Below are positions 25,147-35,570 of a DNA stretch of 60,000 nt, one piece after another. The DNA is from Liolophura sinensis (Eukaryota > Mollusca > Polyplacophora > Chitonida > Chitonidae). Where the stretch lies: NCBI RefSeq assembly GCF_032854445.1, contig NC_088295.1, positions 16,481,385 through 16,541,384 of the forward strand, given 5' to 3'. The notes under the pieces were generated by a model. The model did no database searches. It had not been told where the DNA came from and saw nothing but the letters and a program-made list of their open reading frames with translations. Within the stretch, counting starts at the first letter, position 1, and each line of letters starts with the position of its first letter. A program made the position numbers and the translations under genes.

Positions 25147-27772
25147 TCAGTGTTTCTCTCGCATTACAGTGTCATAACTGGGTGGCCTTTCATCATCTGT
25201 TGGGAGAGGTGGAGCTGAAGGAGTTACTGGTGAACTGTGGAATAAAACGTAATGGCAATTATGAAAACCTACATGTATGGCACTACTTATTTGATCTGTG
25301 TTGGTGATTTCACTTACACTATGGGGAATTGCCCAAGCCTATTTCTAGCAGCAACCTTCTGGAGTGGGTTTAGCCATCCTGAGTGTAAATTACTCCACAT
25401 CCGCTTGAAGCTCGAAGGAGCAAAAACTAGATTCAAGGCTGTGGGACATTTGCAGCAAGCTAGTGCTTTAACCGTCTGCACCAACAAGGATGCTTGTCTG
25501 GCAATACCATGGTTTACCATATACTTTAAATGAAGTAGTGTTACCTCTTTCTAGAAATCTAAGGTGAATGATGTGTCACGAAAACAAACTTACTAGCCTT
25601 ACAATATTTGACAACTGAACTAAGTGGTTAGGTTTCTGAGGATATTCCAACTGAAGTATCCACTTACCCTGCATCTGAAGACTGTGGGTACATAAAGGGT
25701 TGGAATGGTGTTGGTGGGTTGGGAGGGTACATAATGTTAGGGGGAGGGGGTGGGGGTATATGTTGATGTGGGTACTGTGCGCCCCAGCCAGAGTAGAGCT
25801 CAGGGTTGCCGTAAGGCGCTGACGGGAATGTGGCCATCTGCGTGTTGGTGCCATATCGTGTGGAGGATCCTGGAGAGTAGGTCACTTCCTGCCTCTACAA
25901 ACAGCAGAGAAATCATTTGTGTTTAGACCTGTACTGGTATCCTATTGACCACAATACTGATTTGAGGAACCAATTAATAAAATAAATAACAAATAAATAA
26001 AATAAAAACCAAAATCATACCACTAAACATTTTATACAACATTGTCTATGATTTACATGAGAAAATCTCTCAAATTGACTATATAATTAAATAATGATGT
26101 TACTATGTGAAACATTCTCCATCTAAAACAAGTCATTCAGGGCAGCCTGCAGTGAACTGTTAAGTCATTGTGTCTGGTTGTGTTTGTAAAGCTAAGAGGT
26201 ATTTCACAAGCACCTCAGTGTAACAGCAGAGAATGATGTGTTTGTACAGCTGAAAACTGATTTGTGTCCCTGGTAAATGTTTTGTAATCAAGCCCCTTGG
26301 CCAAAAGGCCTGGATCAATCAGCCAGACGTGACCAATGATGTTGCATGATGGAATGTAGCTTTAGCTGGTATGGTTTGGACTTTAAAACTTTGACAGTTT
26401 GTCAAATACCTGGCACACAGTTGATGTTTTCTTAGCATTGTCTGTTAGGTTTGCTCCACAAATAACGTGACCACCTTCACAGAACTGAAAAATTCTTGAT
26501 TACAAGATTAGACACAAATCAAATAAATTTAACCATCATTTGTGAGCCTTTGGTTTCAAACCCTCATCAGTGTACCTGTGATTCTCTCTGCGAATCTCGC
26601 CGTTTTATTTTCTCTCCAATGTGTGAGCACAGAGTAATACCAGTCAAAATGAATAGCACCCCAACAGTGCACGCCACAGGGCCTATAATACGGAAGAACC
26701 TGAAAATACAAACATTCACAGCTTACTCAATCACTTGTGAACTGAATTCAACAGAATCAACAGTTAACCCTGTTGTCACCTTAAGCAAAATATTCGCATT
26801 CCTGCTTCACCACATTTGGCCGGCAGAAGAAATGCATATTCAGAATATGGATGTCTCTGTGATAAGTCCACAGATGCTTGTCTGGTCTGCAAGTATGTAG
26901 TGCTGCTCGATCTTAAAAACTTAAACAATTTGCATAATCCAATTGTTGTCTTTGACCTTCTTAGAGAGGCTTTTACAGTCATTTCATCAATGAAAAACAC
27001 AAGGATCTTGCAGCGTACAGAGGGTTTAGCAATTAGTTTGTTGATACCTTGATATATCCCTATTTACACAGCAGTAAAACAGAAGCATCTCATGAAAGAC
27101 TGAACTGTGAAACCCCTCCCTACACAGTTTTAGCAGAATACATGTGGACTGATAGCAAGATGTGGACCAGACTTACCACAAAACCAACTCCAATTCACCA
27201 AAAGGCTAACAATACCACTTGGTAATGTAATTATAATGTTTGAAAACTACTAGTATGTGCAATATCAAAGCCAGTTACCAATTTGACACATTCACCTATG
27301 TAGTTCCAAACACTATACAACCAACAAGGTCCAAGTACAATGTTCTCATAAATTCTGAAGACAGCCATAAACCATACGTGCGCTTATTTTTAATCCTATA
27401 AGCATCAACAGTAAAATTTGCTCTCTTTTTCCCTCTTTCTCTCGTCATTGCTTTGGAATTATACCATCTGGCATGTATTACGATTTCAGCCGCAAAATAT
27501 CCAACCTCTGTCCAACTAAATATACCCAAGCTTTCTGACAATGATGAAATTGAGCACCAATGTTTATTGCAGTCCTGTCTCTTAACTTACTCAGGAAGAG
27601 AGACAAAGTCTATGACTCCATAGGATTGCAACGTAATAAAGATTCCTGGGCACAGTAAAAGGACTCCAATGAAAATACAGAACACACTGCAACAGCCAAG
27701 ACATCCTGAGTCAGCAATCATGGCCATTCGAGACCGCCTGTGTCGTCGTGCAGGAGGCGCCATATTGGTCAT
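25147..27772 (-). CDS. two-pass membrane protein with C-terminal PPxY motif, four coding exons
   Basis: Coding exons in transcript order are 27772-27591, 26699-26576, 25894-25668 and 25234-25147. All junctions are GT-AG and the phases fit (2, 0, 2), giving 206 codons plus TGA. An in-frame TAA lies just upstream of the ATG, supporting this start. The N-terminus is basic (about residues 9-15, RRHRRSR). A first membrane segment follows (about 25-48, with VFCIFIGVLLLCPGIFI), then a short loop and a second segment (about 65-85, with IIGPVACTVGVLFILTGI). After a basic stretch comes a long Pro/Tyr/Gln-rich tail (about 105-190, with six consecutive prolines) and a C-terminal PPSY at 195-198. PPxY motifs bind WW domains, for example of NEDD4-type ubiquitin ligases, so a cytoplasmic tail recruiting such partners is inferred. 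The layout recalls small vertebrate TMEM proteins such as TMEM171, but I cannot assign orthology. Confidence 0.85.
25327..25407 (+). repeat. dispersed repeat, copy 2 (in intron 3 of the PPxY gene)
   Basis: Partner of 23137-23218, same orientation. It lies inside the 433-bp intron between the last two coding exons of the minus-strand gene. The similarity explains the short plus-strand open frame here. Confidence 0.8.
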
Positions 27773-27829
27773 TACCAGCAGACTACCCTGAAGTTATGGC
27801 TGGTACATTTCCGAATGGCAGTCAAGGTC

Positions 27830-29884
27830 CTACAGTTGAAAAATATAGAGGAATTTAAAAGTGTAAATAAATACAATGCACTCTTTGCAATCAAAACCTT
27901 ACATAGATTTACACAAATTAATGGTTAGTTTTAGTACATGACCCACATCAGAATGAATGAATAAAAAATTAGGGTGTAACACCATACTAGCAGTATTTCA
28001 GCCATATCATGGCAAGAACATGTTAAAACCAGGAAACAGCTGTCTTTCGACAAGATAATGATAGCCTTCAAGATCTGAACAAATAGTTAACAAATGGTTT
28101 TAAACTGTTAAATCGTCATACAATTAACAAAAATCAGTTAGAAATCGAAAATCACGTACACTATATAGTTGTTACACCACATCCATATACGATTATAACA
28201 TGTTTCAAATATTTAACAATGAACGGCTTCACCAGTAAATAAATACAATGAATTAAGTAATTGAAATACTAAGTTATATGTCATACAGAACACTCTAAAA
28301 GAATGGGGTGACATACCCTACCACATCCATGCTACCAAGTGACAAGGGGATTACCAGCTGGGGATTTGAACCAGTGATCTCTGGGTTTGGAGTCTGTTTT
28401 TCTGTCACTACACTAAATGGAAATTCCCTCCAGATCGGAAGTAGATAGTGTTCACAGAGCACCCCTGTTACACTTATATCATGGACAAAATCATGTTTTA
28501 ATCCTTATGGACCTATTGTGTTCAACAGATCCAAGCAACAAGCTTGTCCACAGTGCTGAGGTCCTATTTTTCCACCCCAGAGACAGGAAAACTTGAACCA
28601 GGATGTGTTGATAAATTCAAACTATATATGTAAATATAATTTACTATTTTTTAATTGCAGAATTTATCTGTAAAGTCTTCCTGTAGAGAAGTCCAATCAG
28701 GAGCTAAAATAATTACATTAACTTCCTCAAAAAATTAATGACATCAAGCGGTATATGAAACATGTACTCATGTTCAGGCCAGAGCTCTTCATGCTGCCTA
28801 ACAAGAGAAGTGTTAGGAATGTGCATAACCAGGATTTCTTCATTGCTGGATAAGACCTACATGGCTAATTTAAGAGCATTTCAAGAGTCTTGTGAATTCA
28901 TGCAGATTTAAAAGGGACACGGTGGAGTTTCTCAAAAATCAACCTAGCTGAAAGGCATGATTTTATGGTACTTCCGAGATTGAATATACATCTTGAATGG
29001 TTGGGTGTGTCAGCCCTATGGCACCATTAGAAGCTATATTAAAATCATATCTTTAAGCCACGTTAATTTGCAACTATTCCCCAGCCACCTTATCCCATCT
29101 AAACCTTCACGAATTCACCGATTTGGCTTATAACGCAGACCTGTAAAACGCCTGGCAGCAGGACTTTGATATCATTTTATTGACGTCAAATGTTCCTTTC
29201 ACAGCTTATTATGATGACATCACATTAAAGACAGTTCGCCCTTACAACAGAAACTGATACATTATAACAGTGCATTTGTTACACTGCATCCATGACAAAG
29301 GCTCCAAGTCCTGCTTCAAACTAGAGCCACCTCATGGGATTAAAAAATATGCTGCCTCCATATTAAACTAAACAGTCATTAAACATGTGAAATATTCATA
29401 AGTAGAGTGCAAAACACCTTTCAAATATAAAGCAGTTAGGTACAATCCATAAAAAAATCCACATGCACACTAAGGAGGATCATTTATGAAAATACTCCCA
29501 TTTTGTTATTTGTCATTTCTGTTTTGTCACCATAAACATGATTTCTAACAAACAAATACAAACTAATAGTGTTCTTCTAACGGCCGCCAAAGAACATCTA
29601 GGTACAAATTCTCTCTGATCATGTGTATATTCTTCCTAGTCTTGGTTTTACCCATCTTCACTAGTGTTAATCCTCTGCCTTGGGTGGTAATTCTCAATTG
29701 AGTGTGCAGAGCAAGGGATATACTGTCAGGAGCTTTCATGGTCCAAAGACACAGTCTACCTAGATAACCTAGATAATCAATAATAAAATTAGCATACAAA
29801 GTTCTTTGTCCCTTGTTTGCGTAGAGCCACAAACAATTCGACCCATGGTTGGAATTTACAGACAATCTCCTTGACAAAACTTAC
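27830..29884 (-). other. probable 5'-UTR intron of the PPxY membrane-protein gene
   Basis: On the minus strand a strong donor, ATG|GTAAGTTTTG, has its GT at 29884-29883. An acceptor, TTCAACTGTAG|GACC, ends at 27830, which is 57 bases upstream of the start codon. Together they predict a non-coding first exon ending at 29885 and a 2.06-kb intron. The transcription start would lie somewhere in 29.9-30.4 kb; no clear TATA box was found there. This is inferred from splice consensus only. Confidence 0.45.
28345..28415 (-). repeat. tRNA-like SINE head, degenerate
   Basis: On the minus strand, TTAGTGTAGTGACAG (A-box-like) is followed about 30 bases later by CACTGGTTCAAATCCCC (B-box-like). The spacing and words resemble an Asp/Glu-type tRNA head. 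The sequence cannot fold as a full cloverleaf, so it is more likely a worn SINE head than a tRNA gene. It lies in the probable 5'-UTR intron of the PPxY gene. Confidence 0.5.
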
Positions 29885-29885
29885 C

Positions 29886-30945
29886 ATACACACTGTATGA
29901 ATGATGAATTTATCCTCACTCTGGACAGCGTCTGTACAAGACGAACGAGGCCCTAGGACAGGCCCCTGGCTGTGAAGTTAGGGTTTTGACTCTGCCCAAA
30001 TTTTCATTTGTTAGTTACCATGTCAGCTGACCTAAATCTAATGCTACGTAACTAATGCTACGTAAAATGCATGGTAGCTAACTATATCCGGTTAAAAAAT
30101 TTTCATTCCCTCCACCGAGAACGGACTGAAAAACCAAGCATTTATCAGCTACAACCAAACACTTCCGATACTGCACCCTACACAAGTGAAGGGAAAGACA
30201 GAATGACAAATTGACAGTTCACTTCCATGTGCCAGAAACCGGACTTGCTACCTTCACGACATTCACTGATCATACGTAGAAAAATGCCAAAAGTAGATTA
30301 TACACGGTTACGGACTTTAAAATAAAAAGGTATTAATAATGGGTGTGAGTTCAAAGCTGAAAAATTTATTGTTTAAAAATATATTTATTTAGTTTATATA
30401 TTTCCTTTTACTAATGTGAGATATATTTCCACACATATTATCGTCTTTGCACGATTACGTTGTGAGTTGGTATTTTTAATACTCCCAGCAGCTTCTGTAA
30501 GTAAGCACACAGCATGTCTGCTATGGTAAACAAACTTCGAACTTTAGCAATGATATGTAAGTGCCCCCACCTTCCTTTGTATGGTTAGGGTGAACCCCAG
30601 GCTCTTTGTTAAATACTGGACGTCGCAACCAAAAACCAAGCCTGTCCTGATTAGTTTGAGCTGCTGGTCCGCCACAGGAATATCCTTGGGGAATCCCCAC
30701 CATTTAAGGAAGGCACTAAAACGTCACAGGTTTCGACAGGATAGGGTCAACATTCTGAAGTAAAGTGTCGACTGGGAGATTCGTAGTTTTAGATCCAGAT
30801 TACAATACACCTGTGTAGTATTACCTGATGAACTGTCAGTTCCCCATTTTGCAAAATGTCGATTTAAGGACGAAATATAAGGTAGGTATCTTGATGTAGA
30901 AACGTTTTATTTTTTTGAATAGACATAGACCTAGTCTAGTTCTGT
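29886..30945. promoter_or_regulatory. intergenic interval between divergent genes
   Basis: This interval separates the probable first exon of the minus-strand PPxY gene from sequence upstream of FADD. It should contain at least the PPxY promoter. A donor-like AAG|GTAGGTA at about 30880 on the plus strand could end a non-coding first exon of FADD, pairing with the acceptor at 32741-32742. No TATA box or CpG-rich island stands out. Open frames at 30521-30763 occur on both strands and are not interpretable. Confidence 0.3.
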
Positions 30946-30950
30946 GGTAG

Positions 30951-31425
30951 CCCCGAAAGACCCCAACAGCTTTTACTATATTGGCCTAGGAGTCTTGACG
31001 CTAACAGTATTAAGTCCAGGCCGATTTTCTTTGTCATCGAACAAGCTAGTCTCGTGAAAATAAAGGAAACCAACCTAAAGACCTTCTTTCCACACCCACC
31101 GCACCGCCACCATATGCCCCTACTGGCTTTTAGAATAGATTTATTATAGCCATAAACGCTTCCACCTCACACGCTCCGAGGAGCATGTACCGTGGAAGCT
31201 TTCATGTCTATACAAAATCTATACTAAAGTGAGTAGGGACATATGGTGGCGGTGTAGTGGGTGTGGAAAGAAGGTTTTTAGGTTGGTGTCTTTTATTTGC
31301 ACAAGAACTATTTGATAACAAAAAGACTTGGCCTGGACCTTCGTTGAGTATGAAATTAATACTGTTAGCATCTAGACTCCAACGACGCTAGGCCAATATA
31401 AGAAAAGGAGTAGGAGTCTTTCGGG
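30951..31425. mobile_element. palindromic foldback element, about 475 bp
   Basis: The sequence is an imperfect inverted repeat running to its centre. The centre is GCTCCGAGGAGC (31173-31184), flanked by GCTTCCAC / GTGGAAGC. Further out are CACCGCCACCATATG (left) and CATATGGTGGCGGTG (right), with TTTCCACACCCA opposite TGGGTGTGGAAA. Outermost are ATTGGCCTAG opposite CTAGGCCAAT and CCCGAAAGAC opposite GTCTTTCGGG. The right arm is about 20 bases longer because of indels. There is no coding capacity. It could be a foldback/MITE-type transposon or a recent inverted duplication. A transcript would form a long hairpin. No clean target-site duplication was identified. Confidence 0.8.
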
Positions 31426-31496
31426 CAAACACACGGCCAGACAGGAAGCCAGCATGAGCTGGGCTTTTCATGACACAGTCAGGACCAGTACTGTGG

Positions 31497-31650
31497 AGGC
31501 CTTCCACAGTCTAGTTGTGGAGTGGGGTAACTCCCATTTCGAGCAATGCAGTTACGAGAGTCACAGTGTGAAACAGCCACAAATGTGTCAAACCTACAGC
31601 AAGGAACATACCACTGTTGTTATGTGCATTAAAACTTCCCTACCATAAAT
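31497..31650 (+). repeat. inverted relic repeat, plus-strand copy
   Basis: About 150 bp with TGGAGTGGGGTAACTCCCAT, matching in inverted orientation the segment at 32037-32195. Its plus frame encodes VEWGNSHFEQ, against EEWGNSHFKQ in the other copy, and both end in a similar IKTSL(P/T) stretch. Conservation of the peptide-like phrase suggests both derive from a coding sequence. Confidence 0.7.
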
Positions 31651-32027
31651 CAACGTGAATCGTATAACTACAGGCTCTGTAATTTACTAACCTGTCATGA
31701 GACTTGTTGAACCAAAAGGGTCTATGGCAATCACATCATAAAGAAAATCATATTTTCCAAGCCTGTATAACATGGCAGTAAGTGAGCCCACCTCCATCAT
31801 GCTGCTGTAACAAGGCTGACCTTGAGTTCGTGACATTTAACAGCTTAAATACAGGCTGATGTATGGTTCAATCTAGGGATTTTAATGACTTTTTGAGTTT
31901 TCACATCGATCACGTGACAAAGACAGACAGATTGAAATGGTGACTGTTAAAAGGGTATACAATGAAAGTGTTATTTCTTGTCAGTTTGTGAATTTACCAA
32001 CCTAAGGAATATTTGGCTGACATCGAT

Positions 32028-32410
32028 TTATGTGAGGGAAGTTTTAATGCTTGCATAGACAGCGGTAAATGCTCTTTGCCTTACTTCTGACAAATTCGGG
32101 GCTATTTCCCATTGTAACTCTGGCAACAAACACAATTCACAGAGTTGCTTGAAATGTGAGTTACCCCACTCCTCAACTGCCACTTTCCAGGCCAGGTCTA
32201 GCCTAAAGCCTGCTGAGACACTGCTAATGTAGTGCCCAGCATCAGTATAGCCAGCCTCCATGCAGACAATTTCACCAAAAATAACAGCTCATACCCATCC
32301 TTATAGTTAGTATGCACCGATTCCCAGAGTTCTGTGAAGTGTAGATATGCCAATACCAGCATCAGTAAACCATCTCTTTGAATTAAACAAGTCAAGTCAA
32401 CATCCACCAT
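32028..32410 (-). pseudogene. decayed protein fragment (frameshifted), unassigned
   Basis: Two overlapping minus-strand frames appear to be one broken coding segment. The first (32410-32198) has a leucine-rich stretch with LAYLHFTELWESVHTNYKDG. The second (32261-32028) continues as AGYTDAGHY...EEWGNSHFKQ, so a frameshift lies in the overlap near 32250. The phrase order (Trp-rich helix, then a (D/A)AGHY-type motif) loosely recalls an abundant repetitive-type protein seen in many invertebrate genomes, but I cannot name it. An inverted partial copy lies at 31497-31650. It is probably a retro- or transposon-derived fragment upstream of, or in an upstream intron of, FADD. Confidence 0.4.
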
Positions 32411-32740
32411 GTTTTTGAATTTGAACTTCTGCCAAGTCCCAAAAAGGTATGTGCTTGCTGTTCAAAATATAAATTCTTGACATCAAAATCCAATATTTGT
32501 AGCACCCTAATATTTGAAGACAAGAAAAAGAGTAAAAAGCAAATAAATTTCAAACTGAAAGTCTCGCTGGAATCAGTTTTGAACAGCTGGCATATACCTT
32601 GCTGGGGGCTGAAGTTGGCTGATGTTTGTGTTTGTATGAATCGTTGAGTTCAGCAACAGCAACATTTGGTACAACTTCTCTTAGTATATTTCTCATGATT
32701 TTCTTTGTGATCTTGATGTTCTTTCCTTTTTTGTATTCCT

Positions 32741-32742
32741 AG
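32741..32742 (+). promoter_or_regulatory. candidate 3' splice site in the FADD 5' UTR
   Basis: A pyrimidine-rich run, TTCTTTCCTTTTTTGTATTCC, of which the core TTTCCTTTTTTGTATTCCT precedes AG at 32741-32742, lies 32 bases before the FADD start codon. This suggests a non-coding upstream exon. The matching donor is not certain; one candidate is near 30880. Confidence 0.4.
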
Positions 32743-32774
32743 ATAGCCCAAACGTTTCCTAGTCTTGATGCAGA

Positions 32775-34325
32775 ATGGAAATTCAAGTGTCTGCTTTTCG
32801 GGTAATGCTAAATAATCTTGCCCACCAGCTGTCTGAACGAGATCTTCAATCCATGAAATACTTGTGCCGTGACTTGATTCCTCGAGGACGTTTAGAAAGT
32901 ATTGAAGAACCGATTGAGCTCTGGGATGCTCTGGAACAGAGGGAGCAGCTTGGTGTGAATAACACCAGGTTTTTAAAGCAATTGCTAATTTATGGCACTG
33001 AGGGCAGGCGAGACCTTTTGTCTATTCTGCAGAATTACGAGGCATCATTAACATCTAATGCTGATGTCCACGAGAGAACATCTGATGTGACGCCTTCACA
33101 TGCCAACTTCAATGGCTACAGACTCAGTAATCCTATCAGAAGTCAACAACAATTCCCAGGTATTTTGTTCATTTTTTTCTTCAAACAAACCCTGTTATTT
33201 ACAAAAGTGTGGGTTTAGCCTTCAATGCTAACCCTTGTAAGATGTAAGGTAAAACGTCGTTTGTATTCGAGAGAACTATATGATAGGACAAAACCGAAAT
33301 GATGTCATTCTCTGAGAATCCCTTGTACATGTAAGTGATCACATAGTCATCTAGTGTGTGTTTATCTTTGTCACACTGTCTCACAAAGAGACTAGTAGTA
33401 TACTAGTAGTATGTATAAAGCTGCTCTATAAACAGTATAAAGTAAATGGTAACTGAATAAATTTCATTGACCCTTTGAACAAAGATGCATGCTAAATACT
33501 TGAATTCATAAATTTGGAGACATTTTCGACCAGACTAATTAGAGTTTTGTCATCTATTTCTCGTCGCCAAATTACATGACCATTTCCCATCGATTTTGGA
33601 AAAGTGAGCTTGTTACTCTGAGCATTTGAGCCTGAAGTAAACCTTTCAGATCCCTGTTCATGATAACCTCATAGCCATACTCCCGTATGTTCGACTCCAA
33701 GTCTGGAGACAGCTTAGACGTGTACAGTCAGCCGCCAGTGAAAGTGGATGGCGCTTGCTTATGTTATCTCGGTGACACAACAAGACCTCCACATCGTTGT
33801 GTTTCACGTGTTCACCCAGAATGCAACCACTCTTCAGCGTTATAGACCATACACTTATATATTATTTGCCCATTTCACGGGCTCAGATGGTTGATGGCAC
33901 TCGATGGCAGGTTGGGTAGGAAAAAAAAAGACACCACCATCTGTTGTCATTCTGTACTACATGTGTCATTCTTGACAGCCCGAGAGGATGAGGATAGAAC
34001 AGCTACATTTTTATTTTACTCAATAATGTAAACTGCAAAAAAAGGATTAAATTTGGTTTCAGAATTAAGACGAGAGGTTGAGTTCATCGTGAAAAACATT
34101 GGCCGTGACTGGCGTCAGTTTGTGAGAGCATTGGGTGTTTGTGAGGCGGACATTGATTACGTGTCTGAACAGTATCCCCGAGATTTGCGAGAAAAAGTAC
34201 GACAGACCTTAATAATGTGGCAGGCACAGAATCCAGAAATTGCCTCAAAGGAGGCTCTTATCACAGGGCTGAAGTTATGCGAGAGGAACGATATGGTGCA
34301 TCAGATGTTGAGAGGACAATACTAG
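32775..34325 (+). CDS. FADD: FADD-like death adaptor (DED + DD), two coding exons
   Basis: Exon 1 is 32775-33159 and exon 2 is 34063-34325, joined across a 903-bp GT-AG intron in phase 1 (128 codons plus one base, completing a Glu codon). The product is 215 residues; human FADD is 208. Residues about 1-90 form a death effector domain (LSERDLQSMKYLC, then IELWDALEQREQL). Residues about 129-213 form a death domain with the typical IGRDWRQFVRALGV, IDYVSEQYPRDLREKVRQTL and W..QNPE pattern. FADD bridges death receptors (DD-DD contacts) to caspase-8-type initiators (DED-DED contacts), and in arthropods it acts in IMD immune signalling. Vertebrate FADD also has one intron between its two domains. 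The start has a good context (AGAATGG) and an in-frame TGA six bases upstream. Confidence 0.96.
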
Positions 34326-34976
34326 TGTATTGTTACAAGTATAGACCCAGTCATTTCTTAAAATAATTTAGTGTTGTTTTTTTTTTATCTTATCTTCTTG
34401 ACCTATCTATATAGGAGTAGAATATGTCGGCTACATTTCTATTTTTCCCGAGAAATTTTCGTAAAATCTGACTTGTATTTTGTGTAGGGCCTACATGGAA
34501 CTATGGTTATTGTGTCTCGTGATTCGATTCAACTACAGGAAATATCCAGCTTCACTTAACCACTATCTCTTGGGTATATTTTCCAGAGTTAATCTAGATA
34601 TACTGTTTATGGAATAATGTCTGGCGCTCTGTTTGCTCGTTAAGTTTATTTTATTTTAATTTTACAAAATTAGCATTTCAAATTGTTTGAATTGGCTCTT
34701 TTATCGTTCGGTACTGTATCATGATGGTACAGAACCTTGTGCATGGATTGTATGTAGTTGTGTACATGCGTGGAAGTTTGTCCATGTAAAAGTTTATATT
34801 TGCAGTATGCAGATAGCAAGGACTCGCTATACAGAAAAGTTTGCTATTGAATGCGTATGGATTTGAAACAAAAGTCAAATGTACCAAGAAATTGGTTATA
34901 AGAGGAGCTTAGATGTAAATCTGTTTATATACACACGGCTTATATTTAACAGCTATGATAGCGTAAAAGATTGAGA

Positions 34977-34982
34977 AATAAA
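34977..34982 (+). terminator. candidate FADD polyadenylation signal
   Basis: AATAAA about 650 bases after the FADD stop codon, in AT-rich sequence and just before repeat-derived sequence begins at about 35000. It predicts a 3' UTR of about 0.67 kb. Confidence 0.5.
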
Positions 34983-34999
34983 ATAGCAACAATCTGGTG

Positions 35000-35570
35000 A
35001 TGGTATTTCAGCATCTGGACGAACACCTGACCGATTGCTGGATGCTGGCGATTAGGGACCTGGTTCCCGGCCAGTGGATCAAAACCCGAAGTGGTGGTTG
35101 TGTAGTAGAGGGCTTTCCCATAGCCCTATAGTTAATATACAGGATGTCACGAAAACTGGATATTAAGAATATGACTTGTGCAGGTTCGATCCCAGCTCTG
35201 GAGAGGAAATTTGCAGATTCCCCCGCTCTCACCTCTTGGTGAGGCATTGGTGAAAGTATTAAAGCGGGCGAGAGCGTTCTTGTGACTCTTGGCACAGATT
35301 TACTTTCGTGGACACTGTCTTCTATGTCCCCACAATGTCACTGAAACATAGACAATGTGGCTTTAAGCCATAATCATTCGTTCATCCTACCAGTATGACA
35401 CTCAAGCCTGTACCTCACATATGGGAAAGTTAATTCGTCATTATAACTTATCAAAGGTTTGTGGTTTAGCCTTGGACTGTTTTCTCTGCTCGTGCATAAA
35501 ACCGACCGCCATTGTGTAAGTGAAAATTCCTGAGTTTCATGTATTACTTTAAACAACAGTCAAATAAGTG
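35000..35570 (+). mobile_element. composite tRNA-type SINE remnants
   Basis: A B-box-like GCAGGTTCGATCCCAGC (about 35177-35193) is followed by GAGAGGAAATTTGCAGATTC. The region ends with CATTGTGTAAGTGAAAATTC and a TAAACAACAGTCAAATAAG tail (about 35510-35570). A related block occurs at 47940-48265 (GAGAGAATTTGTAGATTCCC and CATTGCATAAGTGAAGAATT). Between the two halves here, GTGGCTTTAAGCCATAATCA plus TTCGTTCATCC (about 35357-35387) is the 3' end of a different SINE family, suggesting a nested insertion. Confidence 0.6.

Noticed and set aside
26496-26900. A 134-codon plus-strand open frame
   Set aside because: It is antisense to exon 2 of the well-supported minus-strand membrane-protein gene and its introns.
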